Assembly (NCBI RefSeq): GCF_042242105.1
Contig: NC_092027.1
Span: 13,944,721 to 14,008,720, forward strand
Length of the DNA stretch: 64,000 nucleotides
Direction of reading: 5' to 3'
From: Pempheris klunzingeri
Taxonomy: Eukaryota; Chordata; Actinopteri; Acropomatiformes; Pempheridae
In this document: piece by piece, positions 1 to 11,357 of the stretch
Layout of the letters: every line of letters starts with the position of its first letter
Position numbering within the stretch: the first letter of the stretch is position 1
Notes under the pieces: generated by a model
The model's input: only the letters and a program-made list of their open reading frames with translations
Database searches by the model: none
Told to the model about the DNA's origin: nothing
Position numbers and translations under genes: made by a program

Positions 1-1734
1 CTTGCAAAGGCTGGTGGTGACCTTTTATTGCATCTCTCTCTCTCTCATGTCTTTAACAAAAAGGCAAAGCAGCCACCAAAAACAAAAAAAAGTTGTAAAT
101 CTGCACATTTCAGGCACCAGAACCAGGGATTTGGCATTTTTGCTTGATAAATGACTTTAATTACTTTGTTAATGACTGATTAAAGTAGTTTATTAAATTC
201 CTCTCAACAGACTAATCAAAAATGAAATTTTTTTTCACTAAAAGTTAAAAGTGCATGTGGAGGTGAATTGACTTATCTTAAAACATTGTCAGTGTAACAT
301 TATCAATCCTGGCCAGATAAAAAGAAGGAAGATGTGAGTAAAATTCAAAATGATTTCTTGTCAATTCAGCTTTCCTCACATTTCCTCTAATTAAACTCAG
401 CATCACTATAGAGTCCAGGTCCAGTAAAGTAATGCTTTTTGCACATGTGGACATCTTGGTTTTCCGGCTTTTTGTGCCTGTTTGTGCCGTTTTAAGACAA
501 GGCGTCTTTATGTATCAACTCCTCAGCTCCACCAGTTCCCAGCAGTCCACGGGGAGCCATCTCACTGAATTGCAGGAAGCAAACGAAGAAAGAGGGAGAG
601 ATGAATGTAGGAGAGCGAGAGAGAGAGAGAGAGAGAACTGAGATGGTCTTTGTGGAGGAAGACCGTCTGATATTTATTCACTCAAAGGAGAAGAGACACT
701 TTTTTTGCTCAAGCTTGGGTTAATTTTTTTTGGAGGCAGAAGCAGGGATGCAGATCAAGGAGTGTGTGTGCATGTTTGGCTGTCTTTGTCTCTGTATCTG
801 TGTGCATGCATCTGTCGGTCTATGTGTGTTGAATAAGCATGAGGGTGAGCGTGTGTGTGTGTGCGTGCGCAAGCCCTCTGGGGTGGTGCTGAGAATCAGT
901 GTGCTGTTTTAGCGGGCTTAGCCGTGCAGCATGTTGAACAGGCTTGAACACGCTGAGAGGGAGAGAGAGAGAGAGAGAGAGATATTACCCCAACCACCCC
1001 ACTCTCATGTGCACATAAACACACACACACACAACAAAAAACACAGCAGCAGATTACTGCGATTAGTTCAGCACACACACATCTTTTCTCTCTTTTTTTC
1101 CCTCCTCTCTCACCAGAGATAAAGTCCCCAAGGTCAGAAGTGAACGAGTTATTCATCAGGGTGCTGTGTGTTTGTGTGTGTGGATTGCTGTGTCTATGAG
1201 TGTATGTGTTTGACTTTGTACGTGCCAGCGGGCAAACGCAGAGGGCATATGTTGAAGATGAAAATGGATATTTATCATCACAGAGAGCCGAGAGAGGGCG
1301 AGCGTAGGAGGAGAGGAGTAGCGGGAGGAAATGTAACCGCAGAGAAGGAGAAAATGAAAAACGGGGGGTGTAGCAAAGGGGGTGGACAAGGATAGTTTGG
1401 GATGGAGAGACTGAGAGGGGGAAATGGAAGGCACAAAAAAGACCAATAGCTGGTCAAGAGGGAGCTCTGCATCCACAGATTGAAGAGAAAAGGGGCCCAA
1501 AAAGAAATTGAAAATGAAAGTAAGTTAACAGGGTTTTGAAAAAGTGATAAGCTCAGTCAGACCTGCCTAAAAATATATCTTGAGAAAAATTGTGTTTTTA
1601 TTTCTAAAGAGAAGATAAGTTGATCAAATATTAATGCTGCGGCCTCTGCTCAGTCTTCTATAATTGATTTCTTTGCTCTCTGCTCAACAGAGCCATATTT
1701 GGGTCACACATTTTCTCAGGGAAAGGGTTTGACA

Positions 1735-2000
1735 CCACACACACACACATACAAAGTTGTACCTCTGTAGTTGTGAGTACACTTGCTGACACCCAAACTT
1801 TAACCATCACAACTAAATGCCAAACCCCAACCCGTCCTACAGCCTTAACTTAAACTTAATTCTAGCCTTCGCCCTAAAACCAAGACTTAACCCTCAGACA
1901 GCCCTTTGAAGTTGTGAGGGCGGCCAAAGCACTTTCCAAAAGCGCCCTTACTCCCAAGGTCTAAATCTCAAATTGGCTGCACAAGTCCACACACACACAC
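1735..2000. repeat. CA-flanked degenerate repeat
   Basis: A unit bounded by CA microsatellites on both sides. Its interior is rich in CCTAA/CTTAA-like words (for example CCCTAAAACC near 1873 and CTTAACCCT near 1887). Similar units starting with GTTGTGGGGACA occur widely in fish genomes, and a related unit lies at 50640-50870. Family assignment is from memory and uncertain. Confidence 0.35.
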
Positions 2001-2097
2001 ACCACAGCTCCTTCACACCACGACAATGGCTCATTACCCATCTGCCACGAGGGCTGTTTATATTTGGTTCTTACCCATTGAACACCTGCTGAGTCTC

Positions 2098-2110
2098 GCA
2101 TGCGCGCGCG

Positions 2111-2161
<51 letters not shown>
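2098..2161. repeat. CG/CA alternating tract (Z-DNA-prone)
   Basis: About 64 bases of strict purine-pyrimidine alternation: a GC-rich part (GCATGCGCGCGCGTGCGCGC) runs directly into a CA repeat of roughly 20 units. Confidence 0.85.
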
Positions 2162-2163
<2 letters not shown>

Positions 2164-3080
2164 TCTTACTGTCTCAGTTGTACATAGACTTACACTAACC
2201 TGATAAATTTCTGTTGTTTTTGAAGAATATGAATCAAGAGGGGAAAAAAACGGTTTCTCTTTTTAGGGATGTAAGTATTTACTACTAGTTTTCAGCAGGT
2301 TTAATAAAAAGCTAAGCAAAGTATTTTTCTATAACATTAAATATTCTGGACAAAACAAGCAGCCATTAAAGCTACTCACTAATGTATCAAAACTTTAACA
2401 CTAAAAAACTCTAAAATATAGAATATAATCTGCCTCATCAGGGCCGTGTGGTGCAGTTGGAAAAAATTTTACTGAGAGTGGCTGACAGCATAAGCAAGCG
2501 ACCCCAAACTCAAAGGAAAACATCAGAAAAATATCTGGCTCTTTGGCTGCTAAATGTTCCTGTATGTTCACCAGCTTGTTGCTGACTTTGTCGATCAGGT
2601 GCTGGAAAGATAGTGTGCAGTGGGTTTTTAGAGCTTTTGTCACTGAAAAACAGCTGCTTGTTGCAGCAAAAAATTATGCCATAAGACGGTGAGAGTAAGC
2701 CAAAGCTTTAAATTCGCAGGCTGGGAAATAAAACAATGACCTTGAAGAAGCTATAAGGCTCTGTGGAGCTAAAAGGGACACACACATGTAGTCATTTGAT
2801 CCTTTTTTGATCTAAAATTATTGATTGTCACTGCTTTAGAGATACTTCTATGAGAAAAGTCTATTCTATAAAATAAGTCTATGTGTAATGTGGCTGAACT
2901 AAAACCCTTCATCAGTATAATGTAAAATAGGGGAATTGGGTGAAGTAGGTGATATATTAAAACACTCTTTCATGTTACTTTCCACATCTTAATTCCACAT
3001 ATTTGTTGGATGCTTCACTTGGACCACTTTGGCAGTGAAGTCCTAGCCAAGTGACTTATGATATCTTTCCTGTGCTTCAG

Positions 3081-3652
3081 AAATGCTGTTGGATGACTTC
3101 CTGTTGACCTACCTGGTGTTCATGTCCACCCACGACCTCTGTCAGGCTCTGCTGGGACAATATCCTTACTGGCAAACACACACACACACATATGCGCGCA
3201 CACACACACACAGACATGTTCCTTCCACCCCCCCACATTGTCCATTGTTGCCTCCTTGACCCATCTCACCTACAGCAGTGCCCGCTGCAGGGGCCAGGAG
3301 GAGGGCAAAGATGCCCTCTTTAGGAAACGTAAGGTACTGCAGCTGGTGTCCCACTGGAGCAGGCTCTACAAGGACTTCCTCAAGGATGAGGAGCACGTCA
3401 GGAGCTTCATGAAGGTACGATACTACTCATCTTCATCACCACATCTGTTATGTTTTTTTTCTCTCTTCTCGCTCTTTGTCTAGTATCTGTGTTTTGATGA
3501 GTTTGATCCTCTGGTGTCCTTTCACACATGCCACTGAAGAAGTCCCATTCGACTCTCATTCATCTTGATATGTCTTTTTGTCTTGTTCTAAAATGGGATT
3601 GTCCTTCCTAAAACTCATGAAAGGACATCAAGCATTTTGTGGAGAGAACAGA

Positions 3653-3723
<71 letters not shown>

Positions 3724-6700
3724 TTTCCTGATCTTTTTGATTGCTGCAAGTCCTGCTAAACTTTCAGCTTTCACACACAGGGGAACCTTGTTGACATTTT
3801 TATCTCATCCTTCTGACAAGGTTAACTAATAAAAAGGAGGAGAAAAATATGGACACCACCATGGTGCATCATATAATGAATTAGGGGTATCATCATGATA
3901 TGTGGCAGCATGTTTGTCTTTCAGAGGCTAATACAAGAGAACCAGGAGAATTATTAACATCTGAATAATACAATATCTACACAGGACATCATGGGCACTG
4001 AAAACAACCACACACAGCGTCTTAGTGCCACATTATTATCACATTTCTCACGACAAATGCTCCTTGTATTGTATTGTTTTCCTGCTATATTCTTTTCACT
4101 GAATTAGATTTGACTCCCTTGACGTGACACTGACAGAGACAAAGAACATGATTGCGCGTGTAACTCATCCTCACGCTAAACCACAACAAACACCCACACA
4201 CATACACAATCACTAGTCACTTGTCCCTCAGTAACCTGGCGGCTCCATTGCTCAGTGCCGGGTTGCCATGGAAACCAAAGTGCGAGGGTTGGCATGGGTA
4301 TAATCTCATACGGAGTGCGTAACCCAGGTGATAGTTGCCTAGTAACAGAGGAATGAGAGGGGAATTGGGATGGGAGGCTATGGTGGGTCAATGACAGCGA
4401 TAAGCAGGTATGTGGAGGAGTGTGTGCGTGCGTGTGTGTGTGTGGATCCTTGCAAGTTGTTACTGTCACTGCCTCCTGAGCTTTCATGCTACTTACAAAT
4501 TCTCGGCCATGCACACACACAGTTAGACACTACAGAGCGTGCCTAGTCACCCATTTAAGTACAAGGTACAGAATTTGTCTGATGTTTCTTTACTGTAATC
4601 TACCTACGCAGCATAATCTACGCTTGATGATACTTGGTAAATGAGCTGCACAGACTGGTACTTGGTTTAAATCATCTTTATGTTGTCTGTCATACCGTAT
4701 CTTTCCTTCTATTTTTCCTTCTTGTCAGTGTCAGTGCCTACGTAAAGTAGCCTTTAATGACAGTGCCTGATAGTGAACCTTTTGGATTAACTTCCATAAG
4801 GACTGGTAGGGTTAAAGGTTTGGTAAGTATTTCTGTGGAGGCCGAGTATTAATGCTAAATGTGGTTCTGACCCTTTCTGATCATCAGTCAACAAGTGTTA
4901 AGATGAGGTTGTTGGTGTGACGTTATGGTCTTTGTTTCCTTCTCTCTCTCTCTGTCAGACTTTATACAGGTGTGTTTTAGAAGATCTGTATGAGTTCCCC
5001 ACGCTGGAGAAAGACCTGAAGGAGTTCCAGAAACTTCTCCGTCGCAGACAGTAGGTGTCTTTGTTTCTGCACAAGGACTTTGTTCTCTGTATTCAGTATA
5101 ACTGCCTGTCATTGTGTGTCTCTTTTTTTATTATTATTTTTTTTATTTTTCCATGCCTGCCTGCATCTGTCCTCACTGTTGTGCTTGTTTCTTTCTTGTA
5201 GCACTGTGGATGACTGCCCTCCAAACCAAAAGGTAAGCTAGAGAGAGGAGAAGACAATGTGCAGTAGTGTCCCATGAATTAAGTTAAAAAAAAAAGTTAA
5301 ACTGTAATAATTAAATCTGAACTATATTGGTGCTAATACAGATGCTACAGATGTTATCTCTATTCGGTGAAGTATAGATACAGTGTTATACTCTCTCTCT
5401 CTCTCTCTCTCTGTCAGAGTAAACAAATGTATCAGCAGTTTAGTTTGAAGGAAAACTGTGTGCAACTGCGGAGTCCCTCAACTGAGACTAGAGAGGGTGA
5501 GTAACAGACACAAACACATGCATGCACATACACACACAACACACTGCCCAGGACTGTACGCAATTATGCATAATGACAGTCTGTGAGTTTTGATTTCAAT
5601 TCACACAATGCAAATTGCTTAAATACAGCGTGTACATTTTTTTGTCTGCTTGAGTACTTAACAGAAATTACAGTACTTGATCAAGCCAAGTTCTTTTTTG
5701 CCTGCATCTGCTTCATTATAATTGAACAATATTTCAGTATTTTTGTTCTTGCCATTTACTGTGTTACATAAGCACATTTACAGCATATGTACATTCACTG
5801 GTCAATTAACCTTTTCCATGTATTTTCCAGTTATTTGTTGTGTGCACGTGAGCGCTGACTCCTACCTGAGTGTCCACGCACTCCCCTCAATGGAGGCCCG
5901 TGAGCTGGTAAGGATTGTGGGTGTGAAGATGGACAGAGCAGAAGAAGACATGGTGCTTGCTGTGGTGTCACACGCTGGAGGTACATGCACAAACACAAAA
6001 AAATCCATGCACAATATGTAGTCAACACATCAGCAGAAGTATTAAATTCCCTCTTGAAAATGCTTCCCTACACCAGCGGCTCCTGCCCTTTTTTTGTCTG
6101 AAGTAACATTACCTCTCACAGCCCTGTCAGACGATTTAGGTGCTCCCTCATCAACACTGTGCATCCAAATGTGTTGTTGTGAATGGATTATAAACTGGAT
6201 TTATAATCTTATTCAACACTATTTATTACATGTTACTTTTTCCTTAATATTTATTACTTTTAGCTATGTATTTTAACCATTTATTCATTACTTTGCTAAT
6301 TGGTTAGACTTACCTGCTAGCTAGTGTTCAATTGTTACATCTGACTCAATATGCAGGTTTTTTTTTATAATCTACTCCACTGTCCTTTCACATACCTTTG
6401 GCAACTTCAAAAGCACACCCTGCACCCTGCAAGTACCACTGGTTGGGAATCACTCTTGGCTCTAAATTATTATCGTCATCTCTCTCTCCTTCTCTCCCCT
6501 TTTCTTTATGTATTTGTGTCTGCAGAGCGGAGGGTGTTACAGCCCAGTGACTGTGTGTATTCAGAGTCTCTGACCCCACAGGGAAAGCTTGTGGCCTGTC
6601 GCAGGGATCTCACTGAGATCCTGGTATGTGAATGCACTTTTCTGTTTGTGCTTCTGTCTTTCTGTAACATTTCTGTAACTTTCTTTACATCTTTTAAATT

Positions 6701-9700
6701 TTTCAGAAGCATTGATACAGGCTACATATGCAGCTCCAGCAAACCACAAACCTCTCAAAGATATGATAATTTGGGCATTTGCTGTCTGTGATATTGTTGG
6801 CAGCCTCTGTATCATCTTCCGACTAAATCAGGCTTGAAAATGTCTATTATAATTCCCAAATGACACATTTTCACATTGTTATGATGAGTCATGTATTATA
6901 AGCAAGCTAGAAAGATTTAGTCTTTAAAGAGAGAAACGGTGTGAGCTACTGTTATTTTGTTGTTGCCCAAGCATAACAGTAGGATTGGTGCTGTAACTAC
7001 TGGGCTGGTAGGCAAGTAGTGTTTAGTTTTATTTAGCTCCTATTGTCTGCTAAGTCAATTGTTAGGATCAGTGGTTACAGGTCACTATATGACTTACAAT
7101 TCTGCATCTGAGTTGGACAATTGTTGTAGGACTCACCGCTCCTCTTTCAGCTTTTACTTCAGCTTGTATGTGCAGTATGCACTGTATTATTGTGTATACA
7201 TTGTTTTTATGTGTACTAACTGTCTTTTTTTGTGTGTGCAGCCTCCTTTAACGGACAGTGCTGAGCTAAGCAAGAGGCCAGTGCGACTCTTGGGTATTAA
7301 CACCTGGGATGTGGCAGCTGCTCTCACACACCTGGACTGGAGCCTCTTCAAATCCATCCACGAGGTATATACACACACACACACACACGCATGTGTGCAC
7401 ATAGTTCATAATTCATTTTCATGATAGAGATTGCTGGAACATAAGCATTAAAGATAGAAATGCTCTACAAGACTTGCTGGATCATGAGTACGGAAAGTCT
7501 TCTTGCAGCTGAGCGGAGGTCAGGAAGAGCTGAATATTTGTGAAAATGTGGAGGCTTAGCACCGATGAAGAGTGGCACTGTTATTATGGAATCAGATTTA
7601 TTTCAAAAGTTTCAAGCAAAACTTTTTTTTGAGCGACACGGCTGTGACCCGGAGGTTGTTCCCCTGTTTGCTTGAATTGACTCCTGGGGATCTATAAAGT
7701 TTTTTGAACTTTTTCTAATCACCAAGCGGGAGAAAGAATCTTTCATTCGCCATGCAAGGCATGCATGAAGAGGAAGCATAGGGGGGCATACAAGCAACTG
7801 CTTCAAGATTAAAGTAAGTACTAATCACTGTATGTAGTTTTTTATAAAACTTTATAGATCCCCAGGAGTCAATTCAAGCAAACAGGTGGCCCACGCGATA
7901 GGTTTGTGTCTGTAAAAGACAGTTATTTGTTTTCAAGAGACATTTTTTATTTTGAAGGTTATAATTTTTTGCTTGAGTTAATTTTTTTCTCTCTCAAATC
8001 CATTTATTTTGATTGACTTTTAATAAGTTTTGCTTGAAACTTTTGAAACAAATCTGATTCCATATGTTACGTGGATGGTATCTGTAGGAAACCTAGACTA
8101 TGTTTGCTGCTTGATACCTATTCTGTTTTTCTCTGCTTCATATGATAATAAATTGATTTAATTTAGATTTTGGATTGTTGGTTGGACAAAACAAATAGCA
8201 TTAAGATGTCATTGTGGGCTCTGAAAATGCGTAACTGGACATTCTTATAGACTAAGTTATTAATCAAATAACCGAAAAGGTAATGGAGAGGTGAACTGAT
8301 AATGAAAATAACAGTGAGGCACTAAGATCGTAGCTTGTCTTTCACTCACACTCCTCTCTCCTTCTGTCCACATGCAGCAGGAGCTGGTGTACCACACCCT
8401 CAGCCGTGCTCCAGGCACCACCCACACGGCGGCGCTCTCAGTCCTGCTCCAGCGCTGTAACGAGGTCCAGCAGTGGGTCATGTCCGAGGTGCTCATGTGT
8501 GTATCGCTCAACAAGAGAGTACAGCTGCTCAAGAAGTTCATCAAGATCGCAGCTCAGTAAGAGCACACACACACTCAGAAATATACACAGATTAAACTCC
8601 ATGTATGAAGCGCATCATGGTTTCTACGCATAGTGATCACTCTTTTTGTTTTACATTTTCACGTATGTGTAGTTGTAAAGCCCAAAGAAATTTGAACTCT
8701 GCGTTTGCCATCATCATGGGTCTGAACACAGCAGCTGTGAGCCGACTCAACCAAACCTGGGAGGTAAGAGTGTGTGTTGCTGCATTTAACGTATTTATAC
8801 ACCTGTATTTTAAATAAATTTCTAACCAACACTTTCCTTTCAGAAATGTCCGGGGAAGTTCAAGAAGCTTTTCTCTGAGTTGGAGCTCATCACGGTGAGA
8901 TTGAACACACAAAGACAGATGCAGAGCTTGAACTATGTTCTCTTTTGATGTGATGATCAAACCTTGAAATCTTTTCTTCTTTTCCTTTCACTCTGTTCTC
9001 CCTTTCTCCACCTTCTTCCCACCTTTCTTCAGGATCCATCTCTGAACCACAAAGCCTATAGGGAAGCCTTCAAGAGGATGAAACCTCCCAAGATCCCTTT
9101 CATGCCTCTTCTCCTGAAAGGTATCATCTCTAACCCGTTCTCACACACACACACACACACACCTACTTTATTGCTTTTGGTTGATAAAACCTTAATATAT
9201 TGGTCTCCTGCTCTTAGATATCACCTTTATCCACGAGGGGAATAAGACCTTTCATGACAACCTGGTCAACTTTGAGAAGCTGGTGAGTTAAGTTAGTTGT
9301 TTGAGATTCAAGATGTCAAACTGCAAAAACAGCATATTAAATGAGTGAGGCGATTGCTATACTGTCATCTAGTAGCAACTTTCGTAACAAGATGAGATGC
9401 ATCAACAGGTGATTAATGGACTGATCACATAAATTGTAAATGGGATATAACTGCAGTAACATATATAGCACTCTATTTCAAAGCACTTTACAATTTGCCT
9501 CTCATTCACTCGCACACTGGCAGCGAGCTACCACTGAGCGGGTTGGCCTAACCAGCATGAGTAATTTGGGGTTCAGTGTCTTACAGGAGGAGCTGGAGAT
9601 CCAACTGCCAACCCTGCAATTAGTGGACATCCAGCTCTACCTGCTGAGCCACAGCTGCTCCCATCATATGTTCATTTGACAATAATTAATCAGAGTAGCG

Positions 9701-11006
9701 TGCTGCCAAAAAGAAAAAAGAAAGAAAAAAACTTTCTGAATTTTGAGTTTTACAAGTTGGAAAAAGATGATGAGACTCACAGTCCAGTCCATCACAATCA
9801 GGAGCTGGTGTGTGAGAAAAAAAAAACTCTATGCTGCACTGCAGGTCAGACATGGACTGAAGTTGGTTGGATAACGACAAGTTGGACACACAATTTACCT
9901 GACAGAGTCTGCATCGAAAAAGCCAGAGAAATCCTGATATGTGTATTAGCCAATCAGCTGAAAGCAAAGTGATCACTAGGTTAATCACTATGTATATTAA
10001 GAGAGAAAGAGAATTTAAAGCTTGCTTAAATTCCTTGTTGCCTTTATTAATACTGCATTGGAGATAATCTAACCTGTTTCAAGAGAGTTATTATGGGGTA
10101 CATTGGTCAAGTCTGAGAGTAGAAAACTGCCGCAGGAGACTGAGCTTGATGGAGGGGAGAGTCGGAGTGCTGTTGAGCGACTGAAAACATTTTGTTATAT
10201 AAGACAATTTCAGTGAGACCAGAAGTATCTTGCAAGAGTGACATATAATCTTACATGTTTGCAGTGATATTGCCATAAGAAAAATCAATGAATGTTCAGT
10301 AATTGACAGCTTAGGTAGCAGCTTTTAGATGTTACGTTGTTGTTTAGTGCTACGGAACATTATATATCCGCTGTAAAATATTAGATCGTGATGTTTGGTG
10401 TTGCACTGATGCAGCATGTCTTCTCCCAAACCAACAGCATATGATTGCAGACACAGTGAGAATGATTCGCCACTGTCAAAGCGACCAACCAGGTGAGTCT
10501 TCTCATTTCTGAGTGAATCCAGTTGGTGCAATGATCCCAACATCACAGATTATAAGATAGGTTTAGTTACAGGGGCTCTTTAAGCTTATTGTCTCCCCTC
10601 CAGTGACAAACTGCTAACGCGGGAGGAGGCATTGATGTTTGGATTGATTAATTGTGAGGAATCTATCGCCATCTGCAGCTGAGTTAGTGTCATGCACCTG
10701 TACCTGATTCTGTTGTCTCTCCCACTCAGTTTTCTTCTTTAGTTTCTAAGCAACCATTTCCAGACAGTCTTTTTGTCTCTTTATACGGCCATCATACAGT
10801 CTGTGTTTGTACAAATGTGTTTCTTCTTGTGTCCAGCAGAAAGCTCTTCTGCGTGACTAATACGTGCGATTTGTGTCTGTCTCTTAGGCAACGAGGTAAT
10901 CGGGGTCGACAGTGCGGAGGTGAGGGCGAGCGTTCAGTACCTGCACATAATCGACAATCAGCAGACGCTTTTCGAACTCTCACACAAACTGGAGCCACGT
11001 GCATAA
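3081..11006 (+). CDS. rapgef5: Rap guanine nucleotide exchange factor 5 (C-terminal 480 aa)
   Basis: RapGEF5 (MR-GEF) loads GTP onto Rap GTPases. Exons with consistent phases: 3081-3159, 3270-3414, 4959-5050, 5202-5232, 5418-5496, 5831-5980, 6526-6623, 7242-7364, 8378-8556, 8673-8763, 8844-8894, 9033-9120, 9218-9282, 10438-10492, 10888-11006 (stop TAA 11004-11006). Domain order: RasGEF N-terminal module ([19 protein letters not shown], then [12 protein letters not shown]), a Ras-association-like region (exons 5831-6623), then the CDC25 catalytic domain ([65 protein letters not shown]). The end, [17 protein letters not shown], fits RAPGEF5 better than RAPGEF4, and the cdca7l-sp4-sp8 synteny agrees. 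Every intron is GT-AG except 3160-3269. The N-terminal exons (about 100 residues of the short human form) are not visible. Exon edges are read by eye and supported by phase. Confidence 0.93.
3160..3269 (+). other. rapgef5: AT-AC U12-type intron in rapgef5
   Basis: No GT donor follows the exon ending GGGACA at 3159. The next bases, ATATCCTTA (3160-3168), are a perfect U12 5' splice site. TCCTTGAC (3253-3260) matches the U12 branch-site consensus, and the AC at 3268-3269 lies 9-10 bases past the branch A. Splicing there gives LLG-HYS across the junction, in frame and matching the HYS I recall in human RAPGEF5. GT-AG or GC-AG alternatives fit worse. The 110-bp intron also contains a CA microsatellite (about 3175-3212). 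Confidence 0.85.
3655..3722 (+). repeat. (GT)34 microsatellite
   Basis: An uninterrupted GT run in a rapgef5 intron. The cysteine/valine reading frame through it is an artefact. Confidence 0.97.
7587..8062. mobile_element. Foldback/MITE-like element in rapgef5 intron
   Basis: The ends are inverted repeats of about 37 bases (TGGAATCAGATTT at the left; its complement at 8025-8062, with one mismatch in the first 15). The inner arms 7663-7703 and 7846-7886 are perfect 41-bp inverted copies. The element is flanked by TA on both sides (7585-7586, 8063-8064), as expected for a Tc1/mariner-type target duplication. No transposase frame is present, so it is non-autonomous. It sits in the intron between the exons ending 7364 and starting 8378. 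Confidence 0.72.
9460..9665 (+). repeat. Teleost interspersed repeat
   Basis: The sequence runs through words typical of a very common fish repeat: AAGCACTTTACAATTTGCCT, CTCATTCACTCGCACACTGG, TTTGGGGTTCAGTGTCTT and CTACCTGCTGAGCCACAGCT. Recognised from memory; the frame through it is not a gene. It lies in the rapgef5 intron before 10438. Confidence 0.6.
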
Positions 11007-11071
11007 ACAGGCACGCACACACACACACGCACGCACACACACATGCACACACACACACGAATGCACACACG

Positions 11072-11106
<35 letters not shown>

Positions 11107-11357
11107 CTTGACGGACACACAAACAAACAACGTCCCGGACACAGCACAGTGGAAATGCTAGCACCAAGTACGTGTGACATGGAGGACGCTTTGTACAGCA
11201 AAATGTCACACATTCACACAGACACAGCAACAAAATCACACTACCAGCAGTGGTGCCAAGTGGACAATAAGGTGCCATGTGTTCTGACAGAAACCCATGA
11301 AGACCTAGAGCTGCTTGTTCTCTAAAGGCTTTATGACACTGAACATGTGTTAATAAA
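11007..11357 (+). other. rapgef5: Probable rapgef5 3' UTR
   Basis: It begins directly after the stop codon and contains CA-rich microsatellites (about 11011-11105). The first AATAAA is at 11352-11357; further AATAAA words at 11881-11886 and 12346-12351 could give longer 3' ends. The reading frames here are CA-repeat artefacts. Confidence 0.5.

Larger units (their letters stand above)
1..3080. other. No exon seen; probable rapgef5 5' intron
   Basis: I see no convincing coding exon here on either strand. The first recognisable rapgef5 exon starts at 3081 in mid-codon, so the N-terminal exons must lie to the left of the window or be too diverged to recognise. The stretch holds purine-rich GA runs (about 606-635 and 957-982), CA/GT microsatellites (about 1015-1032, 1736-1749, 1989-2001, 2098-2161) and a degenerate repeat around 1750-1990. 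Short reading frames here are low-complexity (GA- or GT-coded) and look accidental. Confidence 0.6.

Noticed and set aside
1860-1895. CCCTAA-like words suggesting an interstitial telomere
   Set aside because: Only isolated, degenerate words inside a fish repeat, with no tandem TTAGGG array.
3169-3180. GC donor at TG|GCAAAC for the rapgef5 exon ending near 3160
   Set aside because: It keeps frame but inserts extra residues and breaks the HYS match; the U12 signals at 3160 and 3253 fit better.
10792-11325. Several 80-116-codon frames around the last rapgef5 exon
   Set aside because: They read the true last exon out of frame or antisense and continue through CA repeats.
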